DNA of 39,204 bases, taken from contig CACYIC010000020.1 in the NCBI GenBank assembly GCA_902774325.1, forward strand, positions 1-39,204, in the 5' to 3' direction. Made by a program: the position numbers and the translations under genes. The stretch is from an uncultured Ruminococcus sp. GTDB taxonomy: Bacteria; Bacillota; Clostridia; Oscillospirales; Acutalibacteraceae. The stretch's first letter is position 1. The number at the start of each line of letters is the position of its first letter. The notes beneath the pieces were generated by a model. That model did no database searches, was not told the DNA's origin, and was given only the letters and a program-made list of their open reading frames with translations. Below, in pieces: positions 1 through 6,795 of the stretch.

Positions 1-68
1 AGCCTCTCCGCGAACGGAGCGTAAAAGCCTTCCAATGTCATTTGTGAACTGTTTTCGTTGATGTACAT
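1..68 (-). CDS. Insertion-sequence transposase, N-terminus only (cut by left edge)
   Basis: Only the first 22 codons lie in the window, read leftwards off the edge. The peptide starts MYINENSSQMTLEGFY and continues APFAER. A GA-rich ribosome site (GAGGGG, then GAGGT against the ATG) precedes it. The MTLEGFY-x-PF opening resembles the N-terminus of IS5-superfamily (DUF772-type) DDE transposases as I remember them; no catalytic residue is visible, so the family is an inference. The leader carries an extended -10 promoter and a stem-loop, an arrangement common in insertion sequences. It could be intact or truncated beyond the edge. It lies upstream of the excisionase gene and points away from it. 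Confidence 0.55.
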   Translation of the reverse strand, partial: MYINENSSQMTLEGFYAPFAER

Positions 69-100
69 ACCTCAACACCCCTCAGATTCGCTGTTTTTTT

Positions 101-122
101 ATAAAACGCCCCGATTTCGGGG
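101..122 (-). terminator. Stem-loop with T-run in the transposase leader
   Basis: The arms CCCCGA and TCGGGG (109-122) form a compact GC stem. Read on the minus strand it is followed by CGTTTTAT. It sits between the transposase promoter and its start codon. Insertion sequences often carry such a structure to stop outside transcription from reaching the transposase. Confidence 0.5.
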
Positions 123-139
123 TCATCCGCTATATGAGT

Positions 140-148
140 ATTATACCA
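140..148 (-). promoter_or_regulatory. Extended -10 promoter for the transposase
   Basis: On the minus strand this reads TGGTATAAT, a perfect -10 hexamer with the TGn extension. The -35 position (163-168) is poor, which an extended -10 can tolerate. It points at the transposase start at 68. Confidence 0.5.
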
Positions 149-303
149 TATCTTGTGGATGAATGATAGAGGATATTTGATATATTGTGGTTTTTCGCTG
201 TCGGAGAGCTTTTCAGCAGAGCCTAATCTATTTTCAGCAAATAAAGATTATGTAAAAGAATATTTGATTTATCATTTTGGCGATTTATTAATTAAATAAA
301 AAC
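149..303. other. AT-rich spacer without a recognisable gene
   Basis: No open frame of note, RNA gene or clear promoter could be recognised here. The end of the insertion sequence should fall in or near this stretch, but I could not identify its terminal repeat because the other end lies outside the window. Confidence 0.4.
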
Positions 304-342
304 ACAGCGGTAAAGCAAATAATTTTTTGTATTTGCCGCTGT
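304..342 (-). terminator. Inverted repeat, terminator-like on the minus strand
   Basis: The arm ACAGCG...GCAAAT (304-320, with a 5-base interruption, GTAAA) pairs with ATTTGC and CGCTGT (331-342). On the minus strand the stem is followed by GTTTTTATTT. It lies about 75 bp before the excisionase gene. Nothing on the minus strand needs terminating here, so it may instead be a protein-binding or leader structure of the mobile element. Fifteen bases of it (328-342) recur inverted inside the integrase gene (1424-1438). Confidence 0.4.
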
Positions 343-416
343 AAGCAATAAAAAAATCAGAAAGGAATACAGCCTATAAGAAAATAAACTGAAAGATGTA
401 TTAATGGTGAATGTAT

Positions 417-683
417 ATGAATGAGATTATTAATAATGATAATGTAAAAAATACTAACCGACTTCCCCGAATGAGGACGATTCCGAAAGCCTACGCTGAA
501 ATAAAGGCTTTAGACCCTGATACAGACCTTACACAGAGAGCCTTGCGCCGTATGGTTGCGAATGATGAAATACCTACAACAAGAATCGGTAACAAACATT
601 TGATAAATCTTGATTTACTACTTGAATTTTTGTCTTGTGGTTATTATAATAAAGCTGATACTTGTACTTCTTCCGTGAGTTGA
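417..683 (+). CDS. Excisionase-like helix-turn-helix protein
   Basis: This small basic protein (88 residues from this start) is probably the directionality factor that assists the neighbouring integrase in excising the element. The stretch PKAYAEIKALDPDTDLTQRA followed by LRRMVANDEIPTTRIGNKHL is typical of Xis/MerR-type winged helices that precede integrases in Tn916-like and phage-derived elements. A TGGTGA ribosome site (405-410) is 6 bases before the ATG at 417 but abuts the ATG at 411, so 417 is preferred. The stop is 13 bases before the integrase start, so the two genes are probably cotranscribed. Base composition is AT-rich, unlike the core genes to the right. Function is inferred from family resemblance and position. 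Confidence 0.7.
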   Translation: MNEIINNDNVKNTNRLPRMRTIPKAYAEIKALDPDTDLTQRALRRMVANDEIPTTRIGNKHLINLDLLLEFLSCGYYNKADTCTSSVS

Positions 684-696
684 AAGGAGTACACAG

Positions 697-1889
697 ATGG
701 CATATATCCAAAAGAAAACAAATGCAAAGGGTGAAGCGGTTTATAAAATCAAAGTATCTTGTGGTTACAATTCCGAGGGAAAGCAAATCACAAGGACTAT
801 GACATATAAACCAGACCCAAAAATGACAGCAAGGCAGGTTGAGAAGGAGGTCAACAAGCAAGCTGTTCTGTTTGAGCAAGAGATAGCTAATGACAATACA
901 GCATTGCGAACAGCCAAATTTGAAGAAATTGCTAAACAGTGGTTGAACCATATTGAGAGAGCAGGAGATGTCAAGATAAGTTCCATTCAGACCTACAAAG
1001 GCGCACAGGAGCGCACATATAAGGCGATAGGACATATTCAAATTGGCAAACTCACAAAGAAACAAGTGCAGGATTTTATCTATGGTTTAGCTGATGGTTC
1101 AGATGGAGGCAGACCTTTAGCCACAAAAACGCAAAAACCTATTTAACCTTTGTATCGGGTGTTTGTAATTACGCTATTGATGTGTTAGAGGTTATTTCAA
1201 AGAATCCTTGCGCAAGGGTCAAATGCGAGAAAAAGCAAACAAAAGAGCGTCAGGTTTACACACTTGACGAAGAATCCACGCTAATCAATCGGTTGATTGA
1301 GCGCAATGCGCCTATTCGCTATTTGGTTTATTTTCTGCTTGTGATTTATCTTGGTTTGAGAAAAGGTGAAGCGTTAGGGTTAAAATGGAGCGATTTTAAT
1401 TGCGCCGCCTGTACTGTATATATACAGCGGCAAATACAGTATCGTAATTCAAGCACAGGCGTATATGTTGAAACGCCAAAAACACAATCATCTTTCCGCT
1501 GTCTGAAAGTTCCGCAAGAGGTATTAGACCTTTTGCCGCTGTTAAAATCAGAGCAGGAGCAGACCAAAAAAGATGTTGGCGATAATTGGCAAGAGCAAGA
1601 TTTCTTATTTACAACTTGGTGCGGTGAGCCTATGCGCACCGGTCGTCCGTATGTATGGTTAAAGAAATTCTGCGAGCGTGAGGGTTTGCAGTTCAAAGCA
1701 ATCCATAGCTTTAGACATAGTGCCGCAACCAACTTGATACATAACGGTGTTGATATTGCCGCTGTATCAAACATTTTAGGACATAACACACCTAATGTTA
1801 CACTTGGCATTTATGCACACGAAGTCAAAGAAGCCACAGCGTATGGTTGCGATATAATGTCACAGCTATTAGCAAAACATCGCGCATAA
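697..1889 (+). pseudogene. Tyrosine-recombinase integrase, broken by a -1 frameshift
   Basis: This is a site-specific recombinase of the phage/ICE integrase family that would integrate the element into a tRNA gene. The first part (697-1146, 149 codons) holds the N-terminal DNA-binding segment and most of the SAM-like core-binding domain, ending ATKTQKPI-stop. The homologous sequence continues in another frame as TYLTFVSGVCNYAIDVLE into the catalytic domain. That domain has LGLRKGEALGLKWSDF with the first catalytic Arg, HSFRHSAATNL with the H-x-x-R pair, LGH, and the Tyr of GIYAHEV. Adding one A to the A5 run at 1133-1137 restores a continuous protein of about 397 residues, so a one-base loss is the simplest explanation. 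All catalytic residues survive. The start is supported by AAAGGAG at 682-688. The gene ends about 85 bp from the 3' end of tRNA-Pro, as expected for an integrase next to its attachment site. Confidence 0.85.
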
Positions 1890-1920
1890 TGAGCCGATAA
1901 TGAGCCAAAGCAAAACGATA

Positions 1921-1966
1921 AAAAGAAAAACTCCCAAAAGTGTGATAAAATCTACACTTTTGAGAG
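1921..1966 (-). terminator. Terminator of the tRNA-Gln/tRNA-Pro unit
   Basis: A 13-bp stem with one mismatch (1931-1943 with 1954-1966, loop GATAAAATCT) is followed on the minus strand by TTTTTCTTTT. It lies just after tRNA-Pro and is tail-to-tail with the integrase, whose transcripts it may also fold. Confidence 0.75.
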
Positions 1967-1974
1967 CCTATAGT

Positions 1975-2051
1975 TGGTCGAGGTGACAAGATTCGAACTT
2001 GCGACTTCATCGTCCCGAACGATGCGCGCTACCAAACTGCGCTACACCTCG
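1975..2051 (-). tRNA. tRNA-Pro (anticodon CGG)
   Basis: A complete 77-nt cloverleaf with CCA encoded. The acceptor stem is CGAGGTG with CACCTCG and the discriminator is A. The anticodon stem CATCG/CGATG encloses the loop TTCGGGA, giving anticodon CGG, which reads proline CCG. The T-loop is TTCGAAT. Its 3' end faces the integrase gene, so it is the likely integration target of the element to the left; the 3' half would be kept intact by the attachment core. Confidence 0.93.
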
Positions 2052-2060
2052 TAGTAAAAC

Positions 2061-2081
2061 AGCCTCGAATGAATCGAGGCT
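2061..2081 (-). other. Perfect hairpin between the two tRNA genes
   Basis: AGCCTCGA and TCGAGGCT (8 bp, 5-base loop) lie between tRNA-Gln and tRNA-Pro. On the minus strand GTTTTAC follows. It could be a weak terminator that lowers tRNA-Pro relative to tRNA-Gln, or a processing signal. Confidence 0.55.
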
Positions 2082-2083
2082 GA

Positions 2084-2157
2084 TGGCTGAGGAATAGGGA
2101 TTCGAACCCCAACAAACAGAGTCAGAGTCTGTCGTGCTACCGTTACACTATTCCTCA
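2084..2157 (-). tRNA. tRNA-Gln (anticodon CTG)
   Basis: A complete 74-nt cloverleaf with CCA encoded. The acceptor stem is TGAGGAA with TTCCTCA and the discriminator is G. The anticodon stem ACAGA/TCTGT encloses CTCTGAC, giving anticodon CTG, which reads glutamine CAG. The T-arm TTCGAAT is intact. It is first in the two-tRNA transcript. Confidence 0.93.
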
Positions 2158-2188
2158 ATGTTATCACATCTCGTGTGCAACGTGATAT

Positions 2189-2217
2189 ATTATAGACCAT
2201 GACGCCGTATTTGTCAA
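2189..2217 (-). promoter_or_regulatory. Consensus sigma-A promoter of the tRNA unit
   Basis: TTGACA (2212-2217) and TATAAT (2189-2194) are both perfect and 17 bp apart, reading left towards tRNA-Gln. The -35 box is under 20 bp from the dnaI stop, with no terminator between, so dnaI transcripts may also run into the tRNAs. Confidence 0.88.
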
Positions 2218-2234
2218 TAGGATTTTTGAATTTT

Positions 2235-3230
2235 TTACAAATTTATTTTCTTTTTCAGGACGCGGATATCCGTTCCCATGAAGTTGAGCTTCTGACCGCT
2301 GCCGGTCATGCGCGAAACGAATCTGTCGGTATAAGTCTTATCAAGCTCCGAGATCGTCAGATTGGTGCTGATGATAAGCGGTTTGTTAGAAAGCAGGCGC
2401 GAATTGATGATATTGTACATATTTGAAACGTTATACTGAGAATGATACTCGGTGCCGAGATCGTCGATGATGAGCAGATCGCAGTCATTGAGAGTATCAA
2501 AAACAGATTCGTCCTCGATGCGGAAGCGCTTCGCCGCGTCGACCTTTTGCAGGAGCGCCGGGGCGGAAACATAAATAACGCTGTAGCCGCGCCTGATTAC
2601 CTCGTTGGCAATCGCCAGCGAAAGATGGGTCTTTCCCAAGCCTGTCGCTCCGATCATCAGGATGCTGTTTGAATCGGGCGTAAAATTCGCGGCGTAGGAT
2701 TTGCAGTATTTGAATACCTTTTCGATATGCTGACGCGGGATTATCCCGCTGCTGTCAGGGGTTTGGGGATAGAAATCGAGAGAAAAGCTCTCAAAGGTCG
2801 AAAGCGAGAGCGGCGCGTGGCGGTTCAGCTCCTCGCAGGCGCACTCCGAAAGCGCAGCTTTGAGGCAGGAGCAGACGAGCGTTCTGCCGCCCTCGTCATA
2901 GTATCCGGTATCCCCGCATTTTTTGCAGGCGTAGTCCGGCTCAAGGACGTTTTCGGAGTAGCCGTTCTGTATAAGCAGCTCGCGCAGCTCCGACTGCATT
3001 TGAAGATTCTCGCGGCGCAGCTTCTCAAGCTCCTCGCCCGCGTTCCCGCCGCCGATAACCGCGCGGGCTGCGCGGATGCCGCTTGAGGATATCCCCTTCT
3101 CAAGCTCGCGAACCCGCGGTATTTTTTCGCAGATCTCGGCGCGGCGAGCGTCGGCTGCCTTCTCAGCCGCGAGCTTCTTTTCGTGGAGCCTGTCAAGGGC
3201 TTTTTTGTAGATCGTACTGTTGAATCCCAT
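2235..3230 (-). CDS. dnaI: DnaI/DnaC-type helicase-loader ATPase
   Basis: This AAA+ protein loads the replicative helicase at the origin and at restarting forks, working with the DnaD protein encoded just upstream. The 331 residues contain a charged coiled N-terminus (about 5-90) and a zinc-binding cluster CKKCGDTG...CSC (Cys102, 105, 120, 122) as in Bacillus DnaI. The Walker A is GATGLGKTHL (about 194-203) and the Walker B is LLIIDDLGTE (about 252-261). The C-terminal sensor region ends with an SRMTGSG arginine segment. It starts 9 bases after the dnaD stop, so the pair is an operon. Many databases label this family DnaC; the zinc cluster favours the DnaI type. Confidence 0.9.
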   Translation of the reverse strand: MGFNSTIYKKALDRLHEKKLAAEKAADARRAEICEKIPRVRELEKGISSSGIRAARAVIGGGNAGEELEKLRRENLQMQSELRELLIQNGYSENVLEPDYACKKCGDTGYYDEGGRTLVCSCLKAALSECACEELNRHAPLSLSTFESFSLDFYPQTPDSSGIIPRQHIEKVFKYCKSYAANFTPDSNSILMIGATGLGKTHLSLAIANEVIRRGYSVIYVSAPALLQKVDAAKRFRIEDESVFDTLNDCDLLIIDDLGTEYHSQYNVSNMYNIINSRLLSNKPLIISTNLTISELDKTYTDRFVSRMTGSGQKLNFMGTDIRVLKKKINL

Positions 3231-3239
3231 AATCCTGTC

Positions 3240-4262
3240 CTATTCTATAAAATCTAAGGTATCGATTTGTTCGAGCTCCGAAATATTGTAGGAGCTCTGT
3301 TTTTCTGTCGTTTTCTTTTCGGCAGCGCTTTCCGCTTCCCGAAGCTCAGTCGGGCTTTTTATGCCGGAGGCGTTCCAGCGCTTCAATATCCCGTCTATAT
3401 AATTGAACTTCATCGTTCCCTTGGAATCGACGCAGCGCTCATAAGCCTCGCGGAGCATTTCGGGAGAAAAGCGCCACTCCCCTATCCATTTCGCGCAGTA
3501 CTCAAGCTGCTTCTTCGTGGGAGAGCCGGCGTTCTTGATTCCGAACGCCGATGCAACGATAGAATACTGCTTGCTGCTCTGACGCGCAAGACGTATTTTA
3601 TTCTCGGCTGCCTCGACAGAAAAGATCCCCTCGTCCGCCCAGCTCACCCCGAGCTTTTCTATAGTCCGCATATTGCCCTTGTCGATGCTGATCGCGTATT
3701 GTATAAGCATCAGAATCACATCCAGCGGCAGTCCGCAGGTGTCCTTGAGCATCAGCAGAGTAGCAATATCCGAATTTGAAAGCACCTTTCCCAAGGCGCC
3801 CTGAGCCTCCTGAACCAAAAACTGAAGCTCGCTGTCGACCGCAAGCCTCTGCGCCGTAAAAACATAATCCGGCTTTTGCGGTCTGGTGACGACAAAATGC
3901 TGCTTTGCCTCGTTGACCTCGCGGGAGATATCCTCTGCCGTGGGCTTCTGAGGCTCGGGCTCGGGCTTTTCCCCGGGAGCCTCCCGCTGATCCTCGGAGT
4001 CGCTCACGGGAGATAGAACGGAGCCGTTTCTTTGCAGGATACCCATTGAGACCCAATAATCGAGAGCCTCGGGAATATCGGTGACGTTCACTCCCGTCGC
4101 CTTGGAAATATCATTTTCGTCAAAAGGAATATCGGCGCTGCGGAGCACATATAAAAGCACCTTGAGCTTTACGCCGTCCGAAAATTTAAGCCCCTCGTCA
4201 ACGACCTTTGAGGGAACGGCAAAAACGGAGCTCCACGCGCCGAGGTTAATCTGTACCGACAT
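3240..4262 (-). CDS. dnaD: DnaD-domain replication initiation/primosome protein
   Basis: This protein acts with DnaI in primosome assembly at the origin and at stalled forks. The N-terminal winged-helix part (about residues 1-80) includes LKVLLYVLRSADIPFDENDI and DIPEALDYWVSMGIL. A charged linker follows (about 85-115). Two DnaB_2-type helical domains (about 145-310) end with FNYIDGILKRWNASGI, the family's Y-x3-I-L-x2-W signature. At 340 residues it is longer than Bacillus DnaD and looks like the two-domain form usual in Clostridia. GGGAAG lies at a normal distance from the ATG at 4262. Its leader contains a 33-bp copy of the dispersed repeat described below. Confidence 0.86.
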   Translation of the reverse strand: MSVQINLGAWSSVFAVPSKVVDEGLKFSDGVKLKVLLYVLRSADIPFDENDISKATGVNVTDIPEALDYWVSMGILQRNGSVLSPVSDSEDQREAPGEKPEPEPQKPTAEDISREVNEAKQHFVVTRPQKPDYVFTAQRLAVDSELQFLVQEAQGALGKVLSNSDIATLLMLKDTCGLPLDVILMLIQYAISIDKGNMRTIEKLGVSWADEGIFSVEAAENKIRLARQSSKQYSIVASAFGIKNAGSPTKKQLEYCAKWIGEWRFSPEMLREAYERCVDSKGTMKFNYIDGILKRWNASGIKSPTELREAESAAEKKTTEKQSSYNISELEQIDTLDFIE

Positions 4263-4289
4263 CTTATCAACTTCCCAAAATTTCGTAAA

Positions 4290-4322
4290 GGCGGCGCCGA
4301 GCCTGAACCGCGCGGTATCGCC
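4290..4322 (-). repeat. Dispersed inverted-end repeat, copy A (33 bp)
   Basis: On the minus strand it opens GGCGATACCGCGCGGTTCAG and closes GGCGCCGCC, matching the ends of copies C and F. The flanking bases on the plus strand are TAAA on the left and TGAA on the right, exactly as for copy C. It is shortened and keeps little but the ends. It lies in the dnaD leader, between the probable promoter and the ribosome site. Confidence 0.6.
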
Positions 4323-4341
4323 TGAATGATCTGTAGGAAAG

Positions 4342-4372
4342 AGTATAGCACAAAATGCTTCTCAATGGTTAA
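4342..4372 (-). promoter_or_regulatory. Probable dnaD-dnaI promoter (extended -10)
   Basis: TGC-TATACT on the minus strand (hexamer 4342-4347) is an extended -10. The best -35 is TTAACC (4367-4372) at a long 19-bp spacing. It lies just downstream of the prfB terminator, where the operon needs a promoter. Confidence 0.45.
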
Positions 4373-4385
4373 CAAAAAAGAATTA

Positions 4386-4417
4386 TAAAAAAGAAACGTC
4401 CGTTTTAAATCGGACGC
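4386..4417 (-). terminator. prfB terminator
   Basis: The stem CGTCCG/CGGACG (4397-4402 with 4411-4416) is followed on the minus strand by TTTCTTTTTTATAA. It separates prfB from dnaD. Confidence 0.75.
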
Positions 4418-4433
4418 TTCCGTAAAGAGTTCA

Positions 4434-4459
4434 GGCAGTACCGCATGATTTGCGGCGCC
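4434..4459 (+). repeat. Dispersed repeat, solo end (copy B)
   Basis: GGCAGTACCGCATGATTTGC followed by GGCGCC matches the conserved end of the repeat family. TTCA precedes it, as in copies A and C read from the same end. It sits 4 bp beyond the prfB stop codon, between the gene and its terminator. No partner end was found. Confidence 0.5.
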
Positions 4460-4463
4460 GACA

Positions 4464-5582
4464 TTATTTTTGCAGGGTTCCCTGACTCGCGCATTTGAGA
4501 TAGGCGTTGATGAAGCCGTCAAGATCGCCGTCCATTACCGCCTGGACATTTCCCGTTTCGTAGGAGGTGCGGTGATCCTTCACCATGGTATAAGGCATGA
4601 AAACGTACGAGCGGATCTGTGAGCCCCAGGTGATCTCCTTCTGTACGCCCTTGATATCCTCGATCTTCTCAAGATGCTCTCTCTCCTTGATCTCAACGAG
4701 CTTTGAGATAAGCATATTCATGGCAACGTCGCGGTTCTGATACTGGCTTCTCTCGACCTGGCTCGCTACGACTATACCGGTCGGGATATGAGTAAGACGA
4801 ACCGCCGAGGAGGTCTTGTTTACCTTCTGACCGCCCGCGCCGCTGGCGCGGTAAACATCCATCTTGATATCCTCGGGAGGGATAGTTACGTTTACGTCCT
4901 TGGGGATCTCGGGCATGACCTCGAGGGAGGAAAAGCTCGTATGCCTTCTGCCAGCCGAATCGAACGGAGAAACGCGGACAAGACGGTGGACGCCCGCCTC
5001 GCTCTTCAGATAGCCGTAGGCGTTCTCGCCCTCGATAAGAAGCACGGCGCTCTTGAGTCCCGCCTCGTCGCCGTCGAGATAATCGACCGCCTTGACCTTG
5101 AAGCCGTGCGCCTCAGCCCAGCGGGTATACATTCTGTAGAGCATTTCCGCCCAGTCCTGAGCCTCCGTGCCGCCGGAACCGGCGTGAAATGTCAGGATAG
5201 CGTTGTTTTTATCGTATTCGCCCGTGAGAAGAGTCTGAAGCCGCTGCTTCTCCATATTTTCTCTGACGGCGTCGACCTCGCTCTTCGCCTCGTCGAACAG
5301 CGTCAGATCCTCTTCCTCGTCGGCAAGCTCGATCAGCGCCTGAGTATCCTCGTATTTTTGACAAAGCGCCTCGTAAGCCTCGACCTTGCCCTTGAGCGCG
5401 CCTGTTTTCTGCAATACCTGCTGGGACTTTTCGACGTTGTCCCAAAAGCCCGGCTCGGTGGCTCTGAGCTCAAGCTGCTCGATTTCGGAGCGCAGCGATT
5501 TTATTCCCAGAGCGTCCGCGAGGTCGTCTATTTCAGGCTTGAGTGCCTGAAGCGACTGCAATAATTCTTCAAACTGTACCAT
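4464..5582 (-). CDS. prfB: Peptide chain release factor 2
   Basis: RF2 recognises UGA and UAA stop codons and triggers release of the finished protein from the ribosome. The 372 residues include the SPF codon-recognition tripeptide in RVSPFDSAGRRHTS (about 200-213) and the GGQ catalytic motif in SGAGGQKVNK (about 245-254). The SPF tripeptide separates RF2 from RF1, which has PxT. The gene is one continuous frame: the usual in-frame UGA with the +1 programmed frameshift near codon 25, upstream of the P-x-F-W segment (here ATEPGFW), is absent. Autoregulation by frameshifting is therefore not expected. It is transcribed alone from its own promoter to its own terminator. Confidence 0.96.
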   Translation of the reverse strand: MVQFEELLQSLQALKPEIDDLADALGIKSLRSEIEQLELRATEPGFWDNVEKSQQVLQKTGALKGKVEAYEALCQKYEDTQALIELADEEEDLTLFDEAKSEVDAVRENMEKQRLQTLLTGEYDKNNAILTFHAGSGGTEAQDWAEMLYRMYTRWAEAHGFKVKAVDYLDGDEAGLKSAVLLIEGENAYGYLKSEAGVHRLVRVSPFDSAGRRHTSFSSLEVMPEIPKDVNVTIPPEDIKMDVYRASGAGGQKVNKTSSAVRLTHIPTGIVVASQVERSQYQNRDVAMNMLISKLVEIKEREHLEKIEDIKGVQKEITWGSQIRSYVFMPYTMVKDHRTSYETGNVQAVMDGDLDGFINAYLKCASQGTLQK

Positions 5583-5613
5583 AGCGTAAACCTTCTTTCT
5601 TATACAATTTATA

Positions 5614-5642
5614 ATTATATCAAAAACAGGATAAATTGTAAA
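5614..5642 (-). promoter_or_regulatory. prfB promoter
   Basis: On the minus strand, TTTACA (5637-5642) and TATAAT (5614-5619) are separated by 17 bp, about 30 bp before the prfB start codon. Confidence 0.75.
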
Positions 5643-5687
5643 CTTATATTTAAAAATTTATTTTAATCAACAATTACAAATATTCTG

Positions 5688-5716
5688 TTGCATTTATTTC
5701 ATTTATTTGGTATAAT
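5688..5716 (+). promoter_or_regulatory. Promoter of the RING/zinc-ribbon protein and galU
   Basis: TTGCAT (5688-5693) and TATAAT (5711-5716) are 17 bp apart. Transcription would start near 5723, too close to the ATG at 5737 to leave room for a ribosome site and thus favouring the ATG at 5749. Confidence 0.8.
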
Positions 5717-5748
5717 AATCTATAAATGTATTTGGTATGGAGGAAATC

Positions 5749-6774
5749 ATGGAATTTACTCAATACAAATGTCCGGTTTGTAACAAAAGCTTCGAGAAAG
5801 GCGACGATATCGTTGTCTGCCCGGAATGCGGCGCGCCGCACCACAGAAGCTGCTATGAACTGGAGAACAAGTGCTTCTATGAAGCCGAACACGCCGAGGG
5901 CTTTTCCTTTGAGCAGGAGCAGAAAAGCGGCGGCGAAGCTGAGGAAAACTCTGACGGCGGCGAAAAAGCCTCGGTCGGGACGCGCTGCCCGCGCTGCGGG
6001 ACCGACAACGAGCCCGGAGCTCTTTTCTGCAATCACTGCGGTCTGCCTCTAATGCAAAACGGCGCCGAGGCGGGTGAAGCTCCGGAGCGGGAGGACCAGA
6101 CAGGAAGGGCGAACCCCTTCGGCTTTGACAGCTCGCAGAATCCTTTCTTTGATCCTATGGCGGGACTCAAGCCCGATGAAGAGCTCAGCCCGGGCATCAA
6201 GGTCAGTGAGACAGCGAAATTCGTCGGAAAGAGAACTCAGTACTTTTTGCTTGTTTTCAAGCGCATCAAGGACTTCGGAAGGTCAAGATTCAATTTCGCG
6301 TCGTTTTTACTCCCGGGGGTCTATCTGCTTTACCGCAAGATGACCGTTCCCGGACTCATCATCTCCCTTCTGCTCATAGCCTGCAATATCCTGTCGGCGT
6401 ACATCTATATGACGCCCGCGTGGAGCACCTGCTACAACGATCTGCTGAGCTATGTGCGCAGCGGAGGCACGCTCAGCATCGGCTCAGGGATAGAGCTCAC
6501 CGCCGAAATGATGTTTGTCTATCTTCCGGTCATGCTCACCGGGATCCGCTATGTATTTATGATACTCTGCGGACTGCTGACAAACCGCTTTTATTTCAGG
6601 CATTGCAGAAAAAAAATCGAAACCATCAAAAACGAAGAAAAAGAAAATATCAATGAAAAGCTGGAACGCGCCGGCGGAGTCAATCTGGGACTCGCGATAA
6701 GTCTGGGCGCGGCTACCCTGATTGTCGGATATGTTTGCAACTTTATGTTGATGCAATCGGGTATTCTTTTCTGA
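5749..6774 (+). CDS. Prokaryotic RING-type zinc-finger membrane protein
   Basis: The protein has 341 residues. Its N-terminal zinc module has Cys8, Cys11, Cys24, Cys27, a His pair at 31-32, Cys35 and Cys42 (CPVC...CPECGAPHHRSC). This matches the Prok-RING family, related in fold to eukaryotic RING fingers. A charged linker and a second zinc ribbon (RCPRCGTDNEPGALFCNHCG, near 85-105) follow. The second half has about four hydrophobic segments: FLLPGVYLLY, LIISLLLIACNIL, a pair around MMFVYLPVMLTG, and a C-terminal LAISLGAATLIVGYVCNF. The start is set by GGAGG (5739-5743), which overlaps the alternative ATG at 5737. Function is unknown; it is probably a membrane protein with a cytoplasmic zinc head. 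galU follows 21 bases downstream on the same strand. Confidence 0.75.
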   Translation: MEFTQYKCPVCNKSFEKGDDIVVCPECGAPHHRSCYELENKCFYEAEHAEGFSFEQEQKSGGEAEENSDGGEKASVGTRCPRCGTDNEPGALFCNHCGLPLMQNGAEAGEAPEREDQTGRANPFGFDSSQNPFFDPMAGLKPDEELSPGIKVSETAKFVGKRTQYFLLVFKRIKDFGRSRFNFASFLLPGVYLLYRKMTVPGLIISLLLIACNILSAYIYMTPAWSTCYNDLLSYVRSGGTLSIGSGIELTAEMMFVYLPVMLTGIRYVFMILCGLLTNRFYFRHCRKKIETIKNEEKENINEKLERAGGVNLGLAISLGAATLIVGYVCNFMLMQSGILF

Positions 6775-6795
6775 TCTTTAAGGAGGATTTATGAA

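Noticed and set aside
1182-1889. Second half of the integrase as an independent gene starting at GTG 1182
   Set aside because: The homologous protein continues upstream of the GTG in the same frame (TYLTFVSGVCNYAID) and joins the first half by one base; no ribosome site precedes the GTG.
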